DNA of 64,000 bases from Robiginitomaculum_A sp036478535 (GTDB lineage Bacteria; Pseudomonadota; Alphaproteobacteria; Caulobacterales; Maricaulaceae): positions 1,612,001-1,676,000 of the forward strand of contig OZ245059.1 of assembly GCA_965224735.1 (NCBI GenBank). The letters run 5' to 3'. Position 1 is the stretch's first letter. Every line of letters begins with the position of its first letter. This document shows positions 45,364-53,116 of this stretch, piece after piece. The position numbers were made by a program, and so were the translations under genes. Under the pieces are notes generated by a model that saw nothing but the letters and a program-made list of their open reading frames with translations, ran no database searches and was not told the origin of the DNA.

Positions 45364-45487
45364 TTAATCCCCCATCAACTTCCTTATTTTTCACAATAAC
45401 GCAGTCTGCTACCTCTATAGATGAACCGTACCCAACTTGACCAGCAACTAAATCTATCGCTACCTCAACTGAAATTAATGCCCGCAT
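45356..45487 (-). CDS. 43-residue ORF between nuoC and nuoD
   Basis: Begins MRALISVEVAIDLVAGQVGY and ends KEVDGGLND. The ATG shares bases with the nuoC stop (TGATG) and has a strong GGGGAGG 5 bases upstream; the stop lies 5 bases inside nuoD. This spacing is hard to explain unless it is translated. Slightly hydrophobic, one Cys, no known family. Confidence 0.5.
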   Translation of the reverse strand: MRALISVEVAIDLVAGQVGYGSSIEVADCVIVKNKEVDGGLND

Positions 45488-46086
45488 CACGCCTCCCCCT
45501 CTTTATCATCTAGCACATATTTTGCGCCTTCCCATGGGGACATAAAATCGAATTCTCGGAATTCTTGCGGCAATTTTACAGGTTCATAGACAACCGCTTT
45601 GCACTCTTCATCATAGCGCACTTCAACAAAGCCAGAGAGCGGGAAATCTTTACGCAAAGGATGACCTTCAAAACCGTAATCCGTAAGCAGACGGCGTAAA
45701 TCAGGATGTTCGTCAAAAACAATGCCGTACATATCGAAAGCTTCGCGCTCATACCAATTTGCATTTGAAAACACACCAGTAATAGTATGCACGGGCGCAT
45801 CTTCGTCCGTTGTTACCTTCACGCGGATACGGTGATTGAGATGCATAGAGAGCAAATGATACACCACATCAAAGCGGCACTCACGGCCTGGGTAATCAAC
45901 GCCGCAAATATCAATTAAGGTAGAGAACTTGCAAATTGGATCATCGCGCAAAAATGTTATGGTTTTGACAATTTCCTCACGGCGTGCATGTAAGACAAGC
46001 TCACCAAACGCAATTTCAGCACCATTAAACGCACCGCCAAGAACGGATTCAATGTGATTTTTTAAATCAAGTAATTCGTTTTCCAT
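45487..46086 (-). CDS. nuoC: NADH-quinone oxidoreductase subunit C
   Basis: 199 residues, 30-kDa-type subunit. The diagnostic WYEREAFDMYGIVFDEHPDLRRLLTDYGFEGHPLRKDFPL region is intact. Starts directly after the nuoB stop. Confidence 0.96.
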   Translation of the reverse strand: MENELLDLKNHIESVLGGAFNGAEIAFGELVLHARREEIVKTITFLRDDPICKFSTLIDICGVDYPGRECRFDVVYHLLSMHLNHRIRVKVTTDEDAPVHTITGVFSNANWYEREAFDMYGIVFDEHPDLRRLLTDYGFEGHPLRKDFPLSGFVEVRYDEECKAVVYEPVKLPQEFREFDFMSPWEGAKYVLDDKEGEA

Positions 46087-46629
46087 CTAACGCTCTATAT
46101 TCCCCTCACGGCGAATTTTCTTTTGCAGTTGCAAAATACCGTAAACCAAGGCTTCTGCCGTTGGTGGACAGCCTGGTACATATATATCGACAGGAACAAC
46201 GCGGTCACAGCCACGCACAACCGAGTATGAATAATGGTAATACCCACCGCCATTGGCGCATGACCCCATAGAAATTACATAACGCGGAAACGGCATTTGG
46301 TCATAAACTTTGCGAAGAGCAGGCGCCATTTTGTTGGTAAGCGTACCCGCGACAATCATCACATCAGATTGGCGGGGCGAACCACGCGGGGCAAAGCCAA
46401 AACGCTCTACATCATAACGTGGCATGGCAGCCTGCATCATTTCGACGGCGCAACAAGCAAGTCCGAATGTCATCCACATAAGCGATCCCGTGCGCGCCCA
46501 TGTGATTAAATCATCAGTGCTGGCAACTAAAAAACCTTTATCCGCAAGCTGATCGCTTACCCCGTCAAAATACGGGTCGTGTTTTTTTGGATCATAAGTT
46601 GGTGTTTCATTTACAAATATCTTGGACAT
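46087..46629 (-). CDS. nuoB: NADH-quinone oxidoreductase subunit B
   Basis: 180 residues. Ligands of the terminal 4Fe-4S cluster N2 are visible: GLACCAVEMM, GSCANGGGYYHYSYS and VYVPGCPP-like DIYVPGCPPTAEAL. Starts 3 bases after nuoA. Confidence 0.96.
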   Translation of the reverse strand: MSKIFVNETPTYDPKKHDPYFDGVSDQLADKGFLVASTDDLITWARTGSLMWMTFGLACCAVEMMQAAMPRYDVERFGFAPRGSPRQSDVMIVAGTLTNKMAPALRKVYDQMPFPRYVISMGSCANGGGYYHYSYSVVRGCDRVVPVDIYVPGCPPTAEALVYGILQLQKKIRREGNIER

Positions 46630-46632
46630 AAG

Positions 46633-47046
46633 CTATTCCCAATCAAGGGCTCCCTTCTTCCAAGCATAGGCGAGACCAATAACAAGCTCCGCCAAGAACA
46701 CCATAACAACTGTCCAACCATATAGGCCAATTTTCTCAAGCGATACAGCCCACGGAAACAAAAATGCCACTTCCAAATCAAAAATAACGAACAAGATCGC
46801 AACGAGATAGAACCTTACATCAAATTTCATACGTGAATCGTCAAAAGCGTTAAACCCGCATTCATATGTCGAGATTTTTTCAGCATCTGGGTCGCTTGGC
46901 GCAAAAATTTTAGCAAGCACCAAGAACGCAAGTGAAATCACAAAGCCAACAAAGAGTAGGAATACAATGGGTAGATATTCGCGCAAAAACAACAAATGCT
47001 GACCCGTGTCAGCCGCGCTTTGAACGAATCGTAAATGTGCAAACAT
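46633..47046 (-). CDS. nuoA: NADH-quinone oxidoreductase subunit A
   Basis: Three membrane helices; the loop KISTYECGFNAFDDSRMKFDVRFYLVAILFVIFDLEVAFLFPW with the active/deactive-type Cys is intact. The ATG at 47046 gives 137 residues, about 15 longer than usual; a TTG near 46992 just before LREYLPIV is an alternative. First gene of the nuo operon. Confidence 0.93.
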   Translation of the reverse strand: MFAHLRFVQSAADTGQHLLFLREYLPIVFLLFVGFVISLAFLVLAKIFAPSDPDAEKISTYECGFNAFDDSRMKFDVRFYLVAILFVIFDLEVAFLFPWAVSLEKIGLYGWTVVMVFLAELVIGLAYAWKKGALDWE

Positions 47047-47223
47047 ATTGCTTTGCTTTCATCCATTATGAGTGCGCTACAAAAGACTCACTCCTCGCGC
47101 TTAATTTGGGCGAAACCTAATCCTATGCACAGGCTAAATCAATGCATTATTTTGTCCAAATAAAAGATTATACAATGCAAATATAAGAATAATTCTTAAG
47201 TGCATTTTACTTGCCCTCTATTA
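47047..47223 (-). promoter_or_regulatory. Probable nuo operon promoter region
   Basis: 177 AT-rich bases upstream of nuoA with no gene. On the minus strand a TATAAT box lies at 47172-47167; a matching -35 is not convincing. Any promoter for the roughly 22-kb nuo-to-lolD block must lie here, between nuoA and the inserted IS locus, or inside the operon. Confidence 0.35.
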
Positions 47224-47464
47224 GAGCGTAGACCTATAAACCAGAATGTGGTTTAATATGCTAAACATGGAGGTTCTATAGGGTTGTTCGATAGTCTGTT
47301 TTTTAATCCTTTCCTTTTTGTTTAAAATTGATTGTCCGCACCCGAAGTGGACGTCTGCGGGTGTGAGATTGTTGATGCTTTCGTGGTAACGCTCGTGGTT
47401 GTAATGCTCCACAAAGCTTTCTATCTGTCGCTCCAAATCCCCGGGCAAGAAGTGGTGCTCTAAC
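47224..47464 (-). pseudogene. IS3-type transposase C-terminal fragment, truncated by a second IS
   Basis: Reads HHFLPGDLERQIESFVEHYN, then HERYHESINNLTPADVHFGC, the C-terminal end of an integrase-core transposase. Everything upstream is lost at 47465, where the left repeat of the next element begins. So this element is the older one and was cut by the IS3-family insertion. Confidence 0.85.
47227..47243 (+). repeat. Dispersed 17-bp sequence, copy 3 (IS end)
   Basis: Third identical copy of CGTAGACCTATAAACCA. The minus-strand transposase frame reads through it to its stop, so it lies at the element's 3' end and is most likely its terminal inverted repeat. Confidence 0.8.
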
Positions 47465-47495
47465 TGGACTTGTCCCTGTTTAGTTCCGGGTTGTT

Positions 47496-47835
47496 ATGAG
47501 TATACCCACAAGGGGCACTGGGTAACAGCCATCAAGGAGATGGCATGAATGACTTGTGAGCGGTTGATATTTTCGGTGCTATGTTGGCGTTGGAAGAAGC
47601 GGATAGGTTTTAGGTTGGATATGTCATCTAGGGCTTTTGACCCTGTAAAGGAGATTAACTCACACCTATTACCGAACGACCATCTTGAGGCTCGGCCCGT
47701 GTTTACGCACGGATTGGTGACCTCGTATAGGAGTTTGGTTTGGCCGTTCACACCCGTTTTCCTGCATTTGGAATTGGGTCTCCGCTTCCTCTTAACATTA
47801 ACACGAGGCGGTTTTGCCTCAAGAGGAGTATAGCT
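47496..47835 (+). ncRNA. Candidate IS110 bridge RNA in the non-coding leader
   Basis: 340 bases without a convincing gene directly upstream of the IS110 transposase. IS110-group elements are known to encode a structured bridge RNA in this left-end leader that pairs with target and donor DNA. The region contains local hairpins such as the inverted repeat in GAGGCGGTTTTGCCTC (47812-47827). The RNA itself is inferred from family knowledge; loops and guide segments were not resolved. Confidence 0.45.
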
Positions 47836-48876
47836 ATGTCTTTTATTGGTGTCGACCTACATACGAATTCTTTTACCATTTTCCGCCGTGAGGCGGATGG
47901 GTCTGAAATTCTGAAAACCTATCAATTATGCCAAGCTGAACTGGCTCAATTTTGCATGAGCCTGTCAGCGGATGATGAGATCGCGGTGGAGGCCACGGGC
48001 AATTCCGCCTATTTCCGCGATGAAGTGATTGCCTGTGTTGGCCGCGTTGTTGTGGTGAACCCTGGTCAGTTTCAGGTCATCCGTAAATCGGTCAAGAAAA
48101 CCGATAAGAACGATGCGCGGGCTTTAGCTTTGTTTTTATCCAAAGACATGTTGCCCGAGACACGTCTCAAATCCACCGAGCACGCACAGCTTGCTTCGAT
48201 TACGCAGACGCGGGATTTACTGGTTAAGCAGCGCACGCGCCTGCTCAATAAAATTCATGCCCTTTATAACCGTCACGGCATCAAGATGAAGAAAGAGAAG
48301 TTCAGCTCTCAAAAATCATTGATAAATATGGACATGGCTGTGTTCACCGATTTGGAGAAAATCGAAGTTGGCATTATCCGTGACCAAGCTTTGTCGCTGA
48401 CAAAATCGGTTAAAGCGATTGACAGGCATATTGAAGCTTATGCAAAAACTCTGGACGGGTTTGAAGGACTTACCAGTATCAAAGGCATTGGCGCGCGGTC
48501 GGCGGCTATCTTCTTATCTGGCATTGGCGATGTTGAGGATTTTGCCAGTTCTGATAAATTGGCGGCATACTTCGGCCTTGTTCCGCGTGTTAGCCAATCT
48601 AACGAAACCACCAATATGGGGCGGATCACCAAGCGCGGCAACAAGCTTGTCCGCACAACTTTGGTGCAATGTAGCCTGATTGCCATACGGTATTCTGGCT
48701 ATCTCAACAGCTTTTACAGACGCATTAAAAACAGGCGCGGCTTTGGCAAAGCCATCATCGCTACAGCACGTAAATTACTCAAAATAATATACGACACCCT
48801 CAAAAACAACTGGGTGTTCGAAGATTTCACCAAATTCAAACTAGCCAGCCAAGAAATGGCTGGACAATCATCATAG
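47836..48876 (+). CDS. IS110-family transposase (DEDD recombinase)
   Basis: 346 residues, apparently intact. N-terminal RuvC-like domain: FIGVDLHTNSFTIFRR (first Asp), DEIAVEATGNSAYFRDE (Glu) and KKTDKNDARALALFLSKD (Asp pair). A coiled region follows, then the C-terminal Tnp domain with LTSIKGIGARSAAIFLSGIG, LAAYFGLVPRVSQS and KRGNKLVRTTLVQCSLIAIR (catalytic Ser region). The start at 47836 follows AGAGGAG. The stop lies only about 10 bases before IS3 orfA, so the right end is very short or the last codons are host sequence. Confidence 0.93.
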   Translation: MSFIGVDLHTNSFTIFRREADGSEILKTYQLCQAELAQFCMSLSADDEIAVEATGNSAYFRDEVIACVGRVVVVNPGQFQVIRKSVKKTDKNDARALALFLSKDMLPETRLKSTEHAQLASITQTRDLLVKQRTRLLNKIHALYNRHGIKMKKEKFSSQKSLINMDMAVFTDLEKIEVGIIRDQALSLTKSVKAIDRHIEAYAKTLDGFEGLTSIKGIGARSAAIFLSGIGDVEDFASSDKLAAYFGLVPRVSQSNETTNMGRITKRGNKLVRTTLVQCSLIAIRYSGYLNSFYRRIKNRRGFGKAIIATARKLLKIIYDTLKNNWVFEDFTKFKLASQEMAGQSS

Positions 48877-48886
48877 GAGAACTATT

Positions 48887-49180
48887 ATGGCCAAGAAACA
48901 TACAAAAGAGTTTCAACAAGAAGCCGTGCGCATCGCATTGTCGAGTAATTTATCGCGCAAGCAGGTTGCAGCTGATTTAGGTGTCGGGTTTTCAACCCTT
49001 GGCCGCTGGATCCAAATACACCGTCACCGGGATGATGTGTCGCCCCCCACTGACATAGACTTGGAACAAGAGGTTGCGCACCTCCGTAAAGAGAACAGGC
49101 TCCTCAAGGAGGAGAGGGATGTGTTACGAAGTGCCCTTTAGGGTGAAAAAAGCCACCCAATTCTTCGCTAGGCAAAAATG
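48887..49180 (+). pseudogene. IS3 OrfA, 3' end broken by a 19-base insertion
   Basis: HTH_Tnp_1 protein MAKKHTKEFQQEAVRIALSS with QVAADLGVGFSTLGRWIQ and a leucine-zipper-like tail (LRKENRLLKEERDVL). It now stops at 49141. Relatives continue DVLKKATQFFA; that sequence is present here only if 49127-49145 (CGAAGTGCCCTTTAGGGTG) is removed, after which the stop overlaps the orfB ATG at 49178 as in normal IS3 elements. Confidence 0.8.
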
Positions 49181-50093
49181 AAACGGTTTGCATTTATTGA
49201 GCAGTACGGTGTGGATGTTCCGACTAAACGATTGTGCCAGATGCTTGGCGTGACATCACGTGGGTTTCGGGCTTGGCGTAATCGTCCGATGAGCAGGCGG
49301 CAACGTGATGATATGGTGCTTTTGGCGCCCATCAGGGAAGAACATAGGCTTAGCCTTGGCTCCTATGGTCGTCCACGTATGACGGAGGAGTTAAAGGAAT
49401 TAGGCTTTGCGGTTGGACATTGCCGTGTTGGTCGTTTGATGCGTGATAACGGGATAAAGGGATAAAGGGATAAAGGTCGTCAGAACCCATAAATACAAGG
49501 CAACAACGAACAGCAAGCACAGCTACGCTATAGCTCCTAACTTGCTGGACAAGAACTTCACTACCAAGCAGGCCAACCAGAAATGGTTCGTAGATATATC
49601 CTATATTTGGACAAGAGAAGCTTGGCTGTATCTGGCCGTCGTCATGGGTTTATATTCCAAACGCATTGTTGGTTGGGCTGTCAGTAACCGCATGAAAAAA
49701 GATTTAGCCATCCGTGCTCTGGATATGGCGATTGCCTTGCGCAGGCCAGAAAAAGGCTGTATCCATCATAGCGATCGTGGCTCCCAATACTACTCAAATG
49801 ATTACCAAAGACTGCTCAAGAAACATGGATTTAAAGTCTCCATGAGCGGTAAAGGTAATTGTTACGATAATGCAGTTGTAGAAACATTCTTCAGTGCGAA
49901 GCCTCCCCCTTGGAAAACCCTTAAGGCTGAGATGATTTGGAGAAACATCTGGCACACCAGAAAACAGGCACATATAGCACTGTTCAAATACATCAACGGG
50001 TTCTAGGGGCTACCCTTGGGGTATAATCCGAAACGACGACATTCCACCTTGGGCGGAATGTCACCCATTGCCTTCGAAAGCAAGGCAGCCTAA
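49178..50093 (+). pseudogene. IS3 OrfB transposase, broken by three short insertions
   Basis: Integrase-core transposase with VDISYIWTREAWLYLAVVMG, HHSDRGSQYYSNDYQRLLKK and GNCYDNAVVETFF (DDE residues intact). Damage: 16 extra bases from tripling of GGGATAAA (49451-49474) shift the frame after DNGIK; 21 bases at 49893-49913 add SAKPPPW inside the VETFFKTLKAE block; 18 bases at 50004-50021 add a TAG between INGF and YNPKRRHSTLGG. Without these the gene would read through to the stop at 50091-50093. It cannot make active enzyme as it stands. Confidence 0.88.
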
Positions 50094-50131
50094 ATGAGTA
50101 GTCAACTCGGAACTAAACCGTGACAAGTCCA

Positions 50132-50384
50132 AAATGATGAACGCTCTAAGGCCCATTCGAATATAAAAAAACAAACCTGGTGCAGCAAGAATACGCTCTT
50201 GCACCCATGTCGTCTCAAAGGGTAAATGATTGAGCGGGTTACCGCTGAGCGCTGTTGGCGACACACCTGATAGCCCGTTATTTCAAAATCCTTAGGGGAA
50301 AACCAAGGCACATCCAAGCACCCTGCCACTCACGCCGACCTTCAGGTGCGGCTTAAAATGCATTGTTTTTATTATTTTGCCGCC
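50132..50384 (-). other. No gene seen between the IS3 right end and the outer-membrane gene
   Basis: About 250 bases. Three minus-strand frames are partly open (for example GNPLNHLPFETTWVQERI and DVPWFSPKDFEITGY) but each is short and none has a recognisable family. A small inverted repeat GCAAGA/TCTTGC lies at 50185-50202. Confidence 0.4.
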
Positions 50385-51110
50385 CTAAAAACTCACAATG
50401 ATGCCGCCACTGAAGCGAGTATCCTTGATTTTTATATCGTAAATTTCGCCGTCATTTTTCACATTGTCATAGGTATCAGCCACACTGAACCTTTGCGCTT
50501 CAATGCGCAGAGCGATTTTATCATTGATTTGACGTGCATACCCCAGACCATAAATCATACCACTAAGATCATGAAAGGCACCGCCAGTACCGCCGGTATC
50601 TCGCGGAGCAATCCTCACATTAGAAAACCCATAACCCAAGCGCGCATAGATCATGTCTTTCAACGTGAACTCATATCCCACAATACCACTCAGCGCTATT
50701 TGCGAGGAGTAACTAACCCCAACTTCATGCTCTATCGTTGTATCTTTCAGCAAGATATCTGTTCCAGAGACCAGCTTCGTATAACTAAGTTCGAGTCCAG
50801 TAAATAACTGGCTATTCCAATGGTGTCCAAATCCAAGAGTACCCTTCAAAAAGGCAGCGTTGTCTTTCACATTTAAATTCGTGCGCTTTCGTGCCAAATA
50901 TTCAGGCGGGAAGGTCTCGGCAAAGCCAGATATTTTATAATCGACATAACCACCTTCAAGACCGCCATATATGCCAGACATAGTTTGGGCACTCTTGACG
51001 CTTACCTGTGCTTGTGCAGAAAAACAACCGATAATGGAAAAAAATAAAACCACGACCCCTAGCTTCGTGAACCTGTGTATGCTAGGTTTATATTTTATGA
51101 TCTCGAACAT
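50385..51110 (-). CDS. Outer-membrane beta-barrel protein
   Basis: 241 residues with a signal peptide (cleavage probably after FSAQAQ, about residue 35) and alternating beta-strand pattern: YGGLEGGYVDYKISG, GFGHHWNSQLFTGLELSYTKL, YEFTLKDMIYARLGYGFS, GLGYARQINDKIALRIEAQRF, and the C-terminal strand FSGGIIVSF ending in Phe as required for BAM insertion. Resembles small opacity/Omp25-like barrels of about eight strands. Function unknown. Confidence 0.85.
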   Translation of the reverse strand: MFEIIKYKPSIHRFTKLGVVVLFFSIIGCFSAQAQVSVKSAQTMSGIYGGLEGGYVDYKISGFAETFPPEYLARKRTNLNVKDNAAFLKGTLGFGHHWNSQLFTGLELSYTKLVSGTDILLKDTTIEHEVGVSYSSQIALSGIVGYEFTLKDMIYARLGYGFSNVRIAPRDTGGTGGAFHDLSGMIYGLGYARQINDKIALRIEAQRFSVADTYDNVKNDGEIYDIKIKDTRFSGGIIVSF

Positions 51111-51238
51111 AACAATCCTATTTTGCTTATTTATGCGCCTATACGCTTGATTATATTCTCAACTATGAGTATTAACTTCTTGAGTCAAGGAAATATATTA
51201 CTGTTTTATAGTAATTAATTGTTCTTTTAAGGTGAGTC

Positions 51239-51778
51239 GTGAAAAATATAGAAATTTGGAGACTAAGTTTACCTTTGCGCGTGTTACTCGGAATATTTGT
51301 TGTTCTCGACAGCATCGAATTTATAAAGATTTTCGGCTCTGCACTTATTTTTGATGATACGACTCTTTTATATGGCATGATTGACCTTAATATTTCCAAG
51401 CCCTTAGCCTTGTGGCAAGTCCTGCTCTCTATGCTATTTTTAGGTATTGCGCTCATCGCTATTTGGTTGGTTTTTCTAGCTGTTAATCAGTTTTTTAGTA
51501 TATCACGCCGTAATGGTTTTTTCGTCACAGGCGCTATCAAAACATTAAGACGTATGGGCTTTAGCCTGATCCTGCTTTGGGTCGGTATGGCATTGATGGA
51601 AACCACACTACCTTGGGTACTAACGTATAAAATTCCCCCCATGGAACATGCCAAAATTAGTTGGCTACCCTTTGATACGGACATGATTACTCTGCTCATA
51701 GGCTTCGTTTTACTTCTGATGGCCAGCGCCCTGAATGAAGGGCGTACTATTGACGATGAAAACAAGCAGATCATCTAA
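51239..51778 (+). CDS. DUF2975 membrane protein
   Basis: 179 residues with four membrane helices (about 12-30, 55-85, 105-125, 145-165) and the FFSISRRNGFFVTGAIKTLRRMG loop typical of DUF2975. Starts with GTG at 51239 after AAGGTGAG. Its stop overlaps the ATG of the next gene (TAATGA), the usual DUF2975-regulator pairing. Confidence 0.85.
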   Translation: MKNIEIWRLSLPLRVLLGIFVVLDSIEFIKIFGSALIFDDTTLLYGMIDLNISKPLALWQVLLSMLFLGIALIAIWLVFLAVNQFFSISRRNGFFVTGAIKTLRRMGFSLILLWVGMALMETTLPWVLTYKIPPMEHAKISWLPFDTDMITLLIGFVLLLMASALNEGRTIDDENKQII

Positions 51779-51990
51779 TGACAGGAAAAATTATCGTCAC
51801 ACTCGATATCATGCTAGCGCGCCGCAAGGTCAAATCCAAAGACCTTGCGCGATATGTCGGTATTACAGAGGCCAATATGTCCCAGCTTAAATCAGGAAAA
51901 ATTAAGGGTGTACGCTTCACAACCCTCATTAGAATTTGTGAATATCTCGACTGCAAACCTGGGGATATTTTGGATTTTGAGAAAGAGTAG
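51778..51990 (+). CDS. Xre-type transcriptional regulator (YozG/HTH_26-like)
   Basis: 70 residues, a lone helix-turn-helix: IMLARRKVKSKDLARYVGIT then EANMSQLKSGKIKGVRFTTL and CEYLDCKPGDILDFEKE. This small Xre type almost always follows a DUF2975 gene and probably controls the pair. Target sites unknown. Confidence 0.88.
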   Translation: MTGKIIVTLDIMLARRKVKSKDLARYVGITEANMSQLKSGKIKGVRFTTLIRICEYLDCKPGDILDFEKE

Positions 51991-52018
51991 AGTAAATATT
52001 ATCTTCGTTAGTTAGATA

Positions 52019-52078
52019 CTGTCTGACGTCAGCGCCTATGGCACAGACTTAAATCTGTGCTATTTTATATGAAGACAG
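52019..52078. terminator. Nested hairpin between the HTH gene and zapA
   Basis: An inner perfect stem GCACAGA/TCTGTGC (52041-52047 with 52054-52060, loop CTTAAA) followed by TATTTTAT fits a terminator for the plus-strand HTH gene. It is enclosed by a second stem CTGTCT/AGACAG (52019-52024 with 52073-52078), which an ordinary terminator does not need. Since 6S RNA often lies beside zapA, a structured RNA on the minus strand is possible; no 6S consensus was recognised. Confidence 0.5.
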
Positions 52079-52192
52079 ACACCCAGATTACGTCTTTTCG
52101 TAAAACCCACAGCAATCTTCCCCTGTGTTATGGAATTACACGCGCTTAAATGCAAGCGTACAAATATAATAAAAGTGTACAAATATAAAGGA

Positions 52193-52555
52193 TTAACGCT
52201 CGCCTAGTCTTTTGGCAAGGCGCTCGATCCGGCGCGCAGCGTCTTCCAAAGCATCAGCGGCACTAATTTCAGATTTCTGTGCCAACTTCAGAGTCCGTTG
52301 GCTATCTCGACGCATATCCGCATTTAGTTTCTCCGCTTGCTCTTCAAGATTTTCACTTAGTTCTTCAAGCTCATCCGTCATAGTAATACCGGCCATAACC
52401 AGCAAGCGCAAATCCCCGATTTGGCCAAATTGATTGGCTAAAATTTTTATACGTTCATCCAGTTTTTGGCCAAGCCCCGCCAGTCTTTCTTCCTCGCCAT
52501 CATCACAGCCAAGATTGTATTTACGGCCATTAATATCAAAACTAACCTTTGCCAT
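52193..52555 (-). CDS. zapA: Cell division protein ZapA
   Basis: About 120 residues: globular head (AKVSFDINGRKYNLGCDDGEEERL and LGQKLDERIKILANQ) and a long coiled coil (MTDELEELSENLEEQAEKL onward). Cross-links FtsZ filaments. ATG 52555 is preferred over 52582. Overlaps the end of the upstream coiled-coil gene by 14 bases. Confidence 0.9.
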   Translation of the reverse strand: MAKVSFDINGRKYNLGCDDGEEERLAGLGQKLDERIKILANQFGQIGDLRLLVMAGITMTDELEELSENLEEQAEKLNADMRRDSQRTLKLAQKSEISAADALEDAARRIERLAKRLGER

Positions 52556-52889
52556 TATTGCCCCCCCGAATGCCATCTTCAAGAGCCTGCATAACCGTTG
52601 CTATAACAGTATCCATTTCGCGCGTAGTCTCTTCGGCTAAGGTAGAAAACTCTTTCTCACGTTCAATATATTCTTTCTCGCGAGCTTTAGCAGAATCCAA
52701 TTTAGCGGCAAGGCGCATACGATCACTTTCAAAATTTTTGGTTAATATTTGGGCATCCCCAGCCTCACGTTCCAATTTTTGCACGCGTATAACCAGTGGG
52801 TTTAAATTTACCTCTAAAGACTTCAAGGCTATTTGGAGACGATTTGCTGCCTCTTTGACGCTCGTCCCATTTGATGTAGACTGTGACAT
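52542..52889 (-). CDS. DUF4164-like coiled-coil protein, ZapA partner gene
   Basis: 115 residues, almost entirely heptad-like (about 8-100: ALKSLEVNLNPLVIRVQKLE and RLAAKLDSAKAREKEYIERE). Small coiled-coil proteins of this kind sit upstream of zapA in Alphaproteobacteria and are likely divisome helpers. The overlap with zapA implies coupled translation. Family name from resemblance only. Confidence 0.7.
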   Translation of the reverse strand: MSQSTSNGTSVKEAANRLQIALKSLEVNLNPLVIRVQKLEREAGDAQILTKNFESDRMRLAAKLDSAKAREKEYIEREKEFSTLAEETTREMDTVIATVMQALEDGIRGGNNGKG

Positions 52890-53116
52890 ATTCTCTTTTA
52901 CTATAATATATTCTTAGGCGAATCTGTTAACATTAACAAGACAATGGCCTAATTTGCTCATTTCGCCAAGCCCTTATTAAAAAAGGAACACTTACGTTTT
53001 ATCTACAGTCGCTGTAAAATAATTCAATTTAGGAAAAACACACTCGAATTAAGAAACAATATCATGTAAGTATGCGTACATATTCATGATTCTACATATC
53101 TAGAAGGGGTACAAAT

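Larger units (their letters stand above)
47465..50131 (+). mobile_element. IS3-family element carrying a nested IS110-family element
   Basis: Near-matching inverted ends bound the region: TGGACTTGTCCCTGTTTAGT at the left (47465) and, reversed, ACTAAACCGTGACAAGTCCA at the right (ending 50131); 20 of 24 bases pair. orfA and orfB of the IS3 type occupy 48887-50093. Between the left end and orfA, where such elements have only a short leader, lies an entire IS110-family unit (about 47496-48880). Order of events: old IS3-type element, then this IS3 element, then IS110 inside its leader. Confidence 0.85.

Noticed and set aside
47494..47833. Short open frames on both strands in the IS110 leader
   Set aside because: No family resemblance or ribosome-binding sites; the position fits the non-coding left end of IS110.
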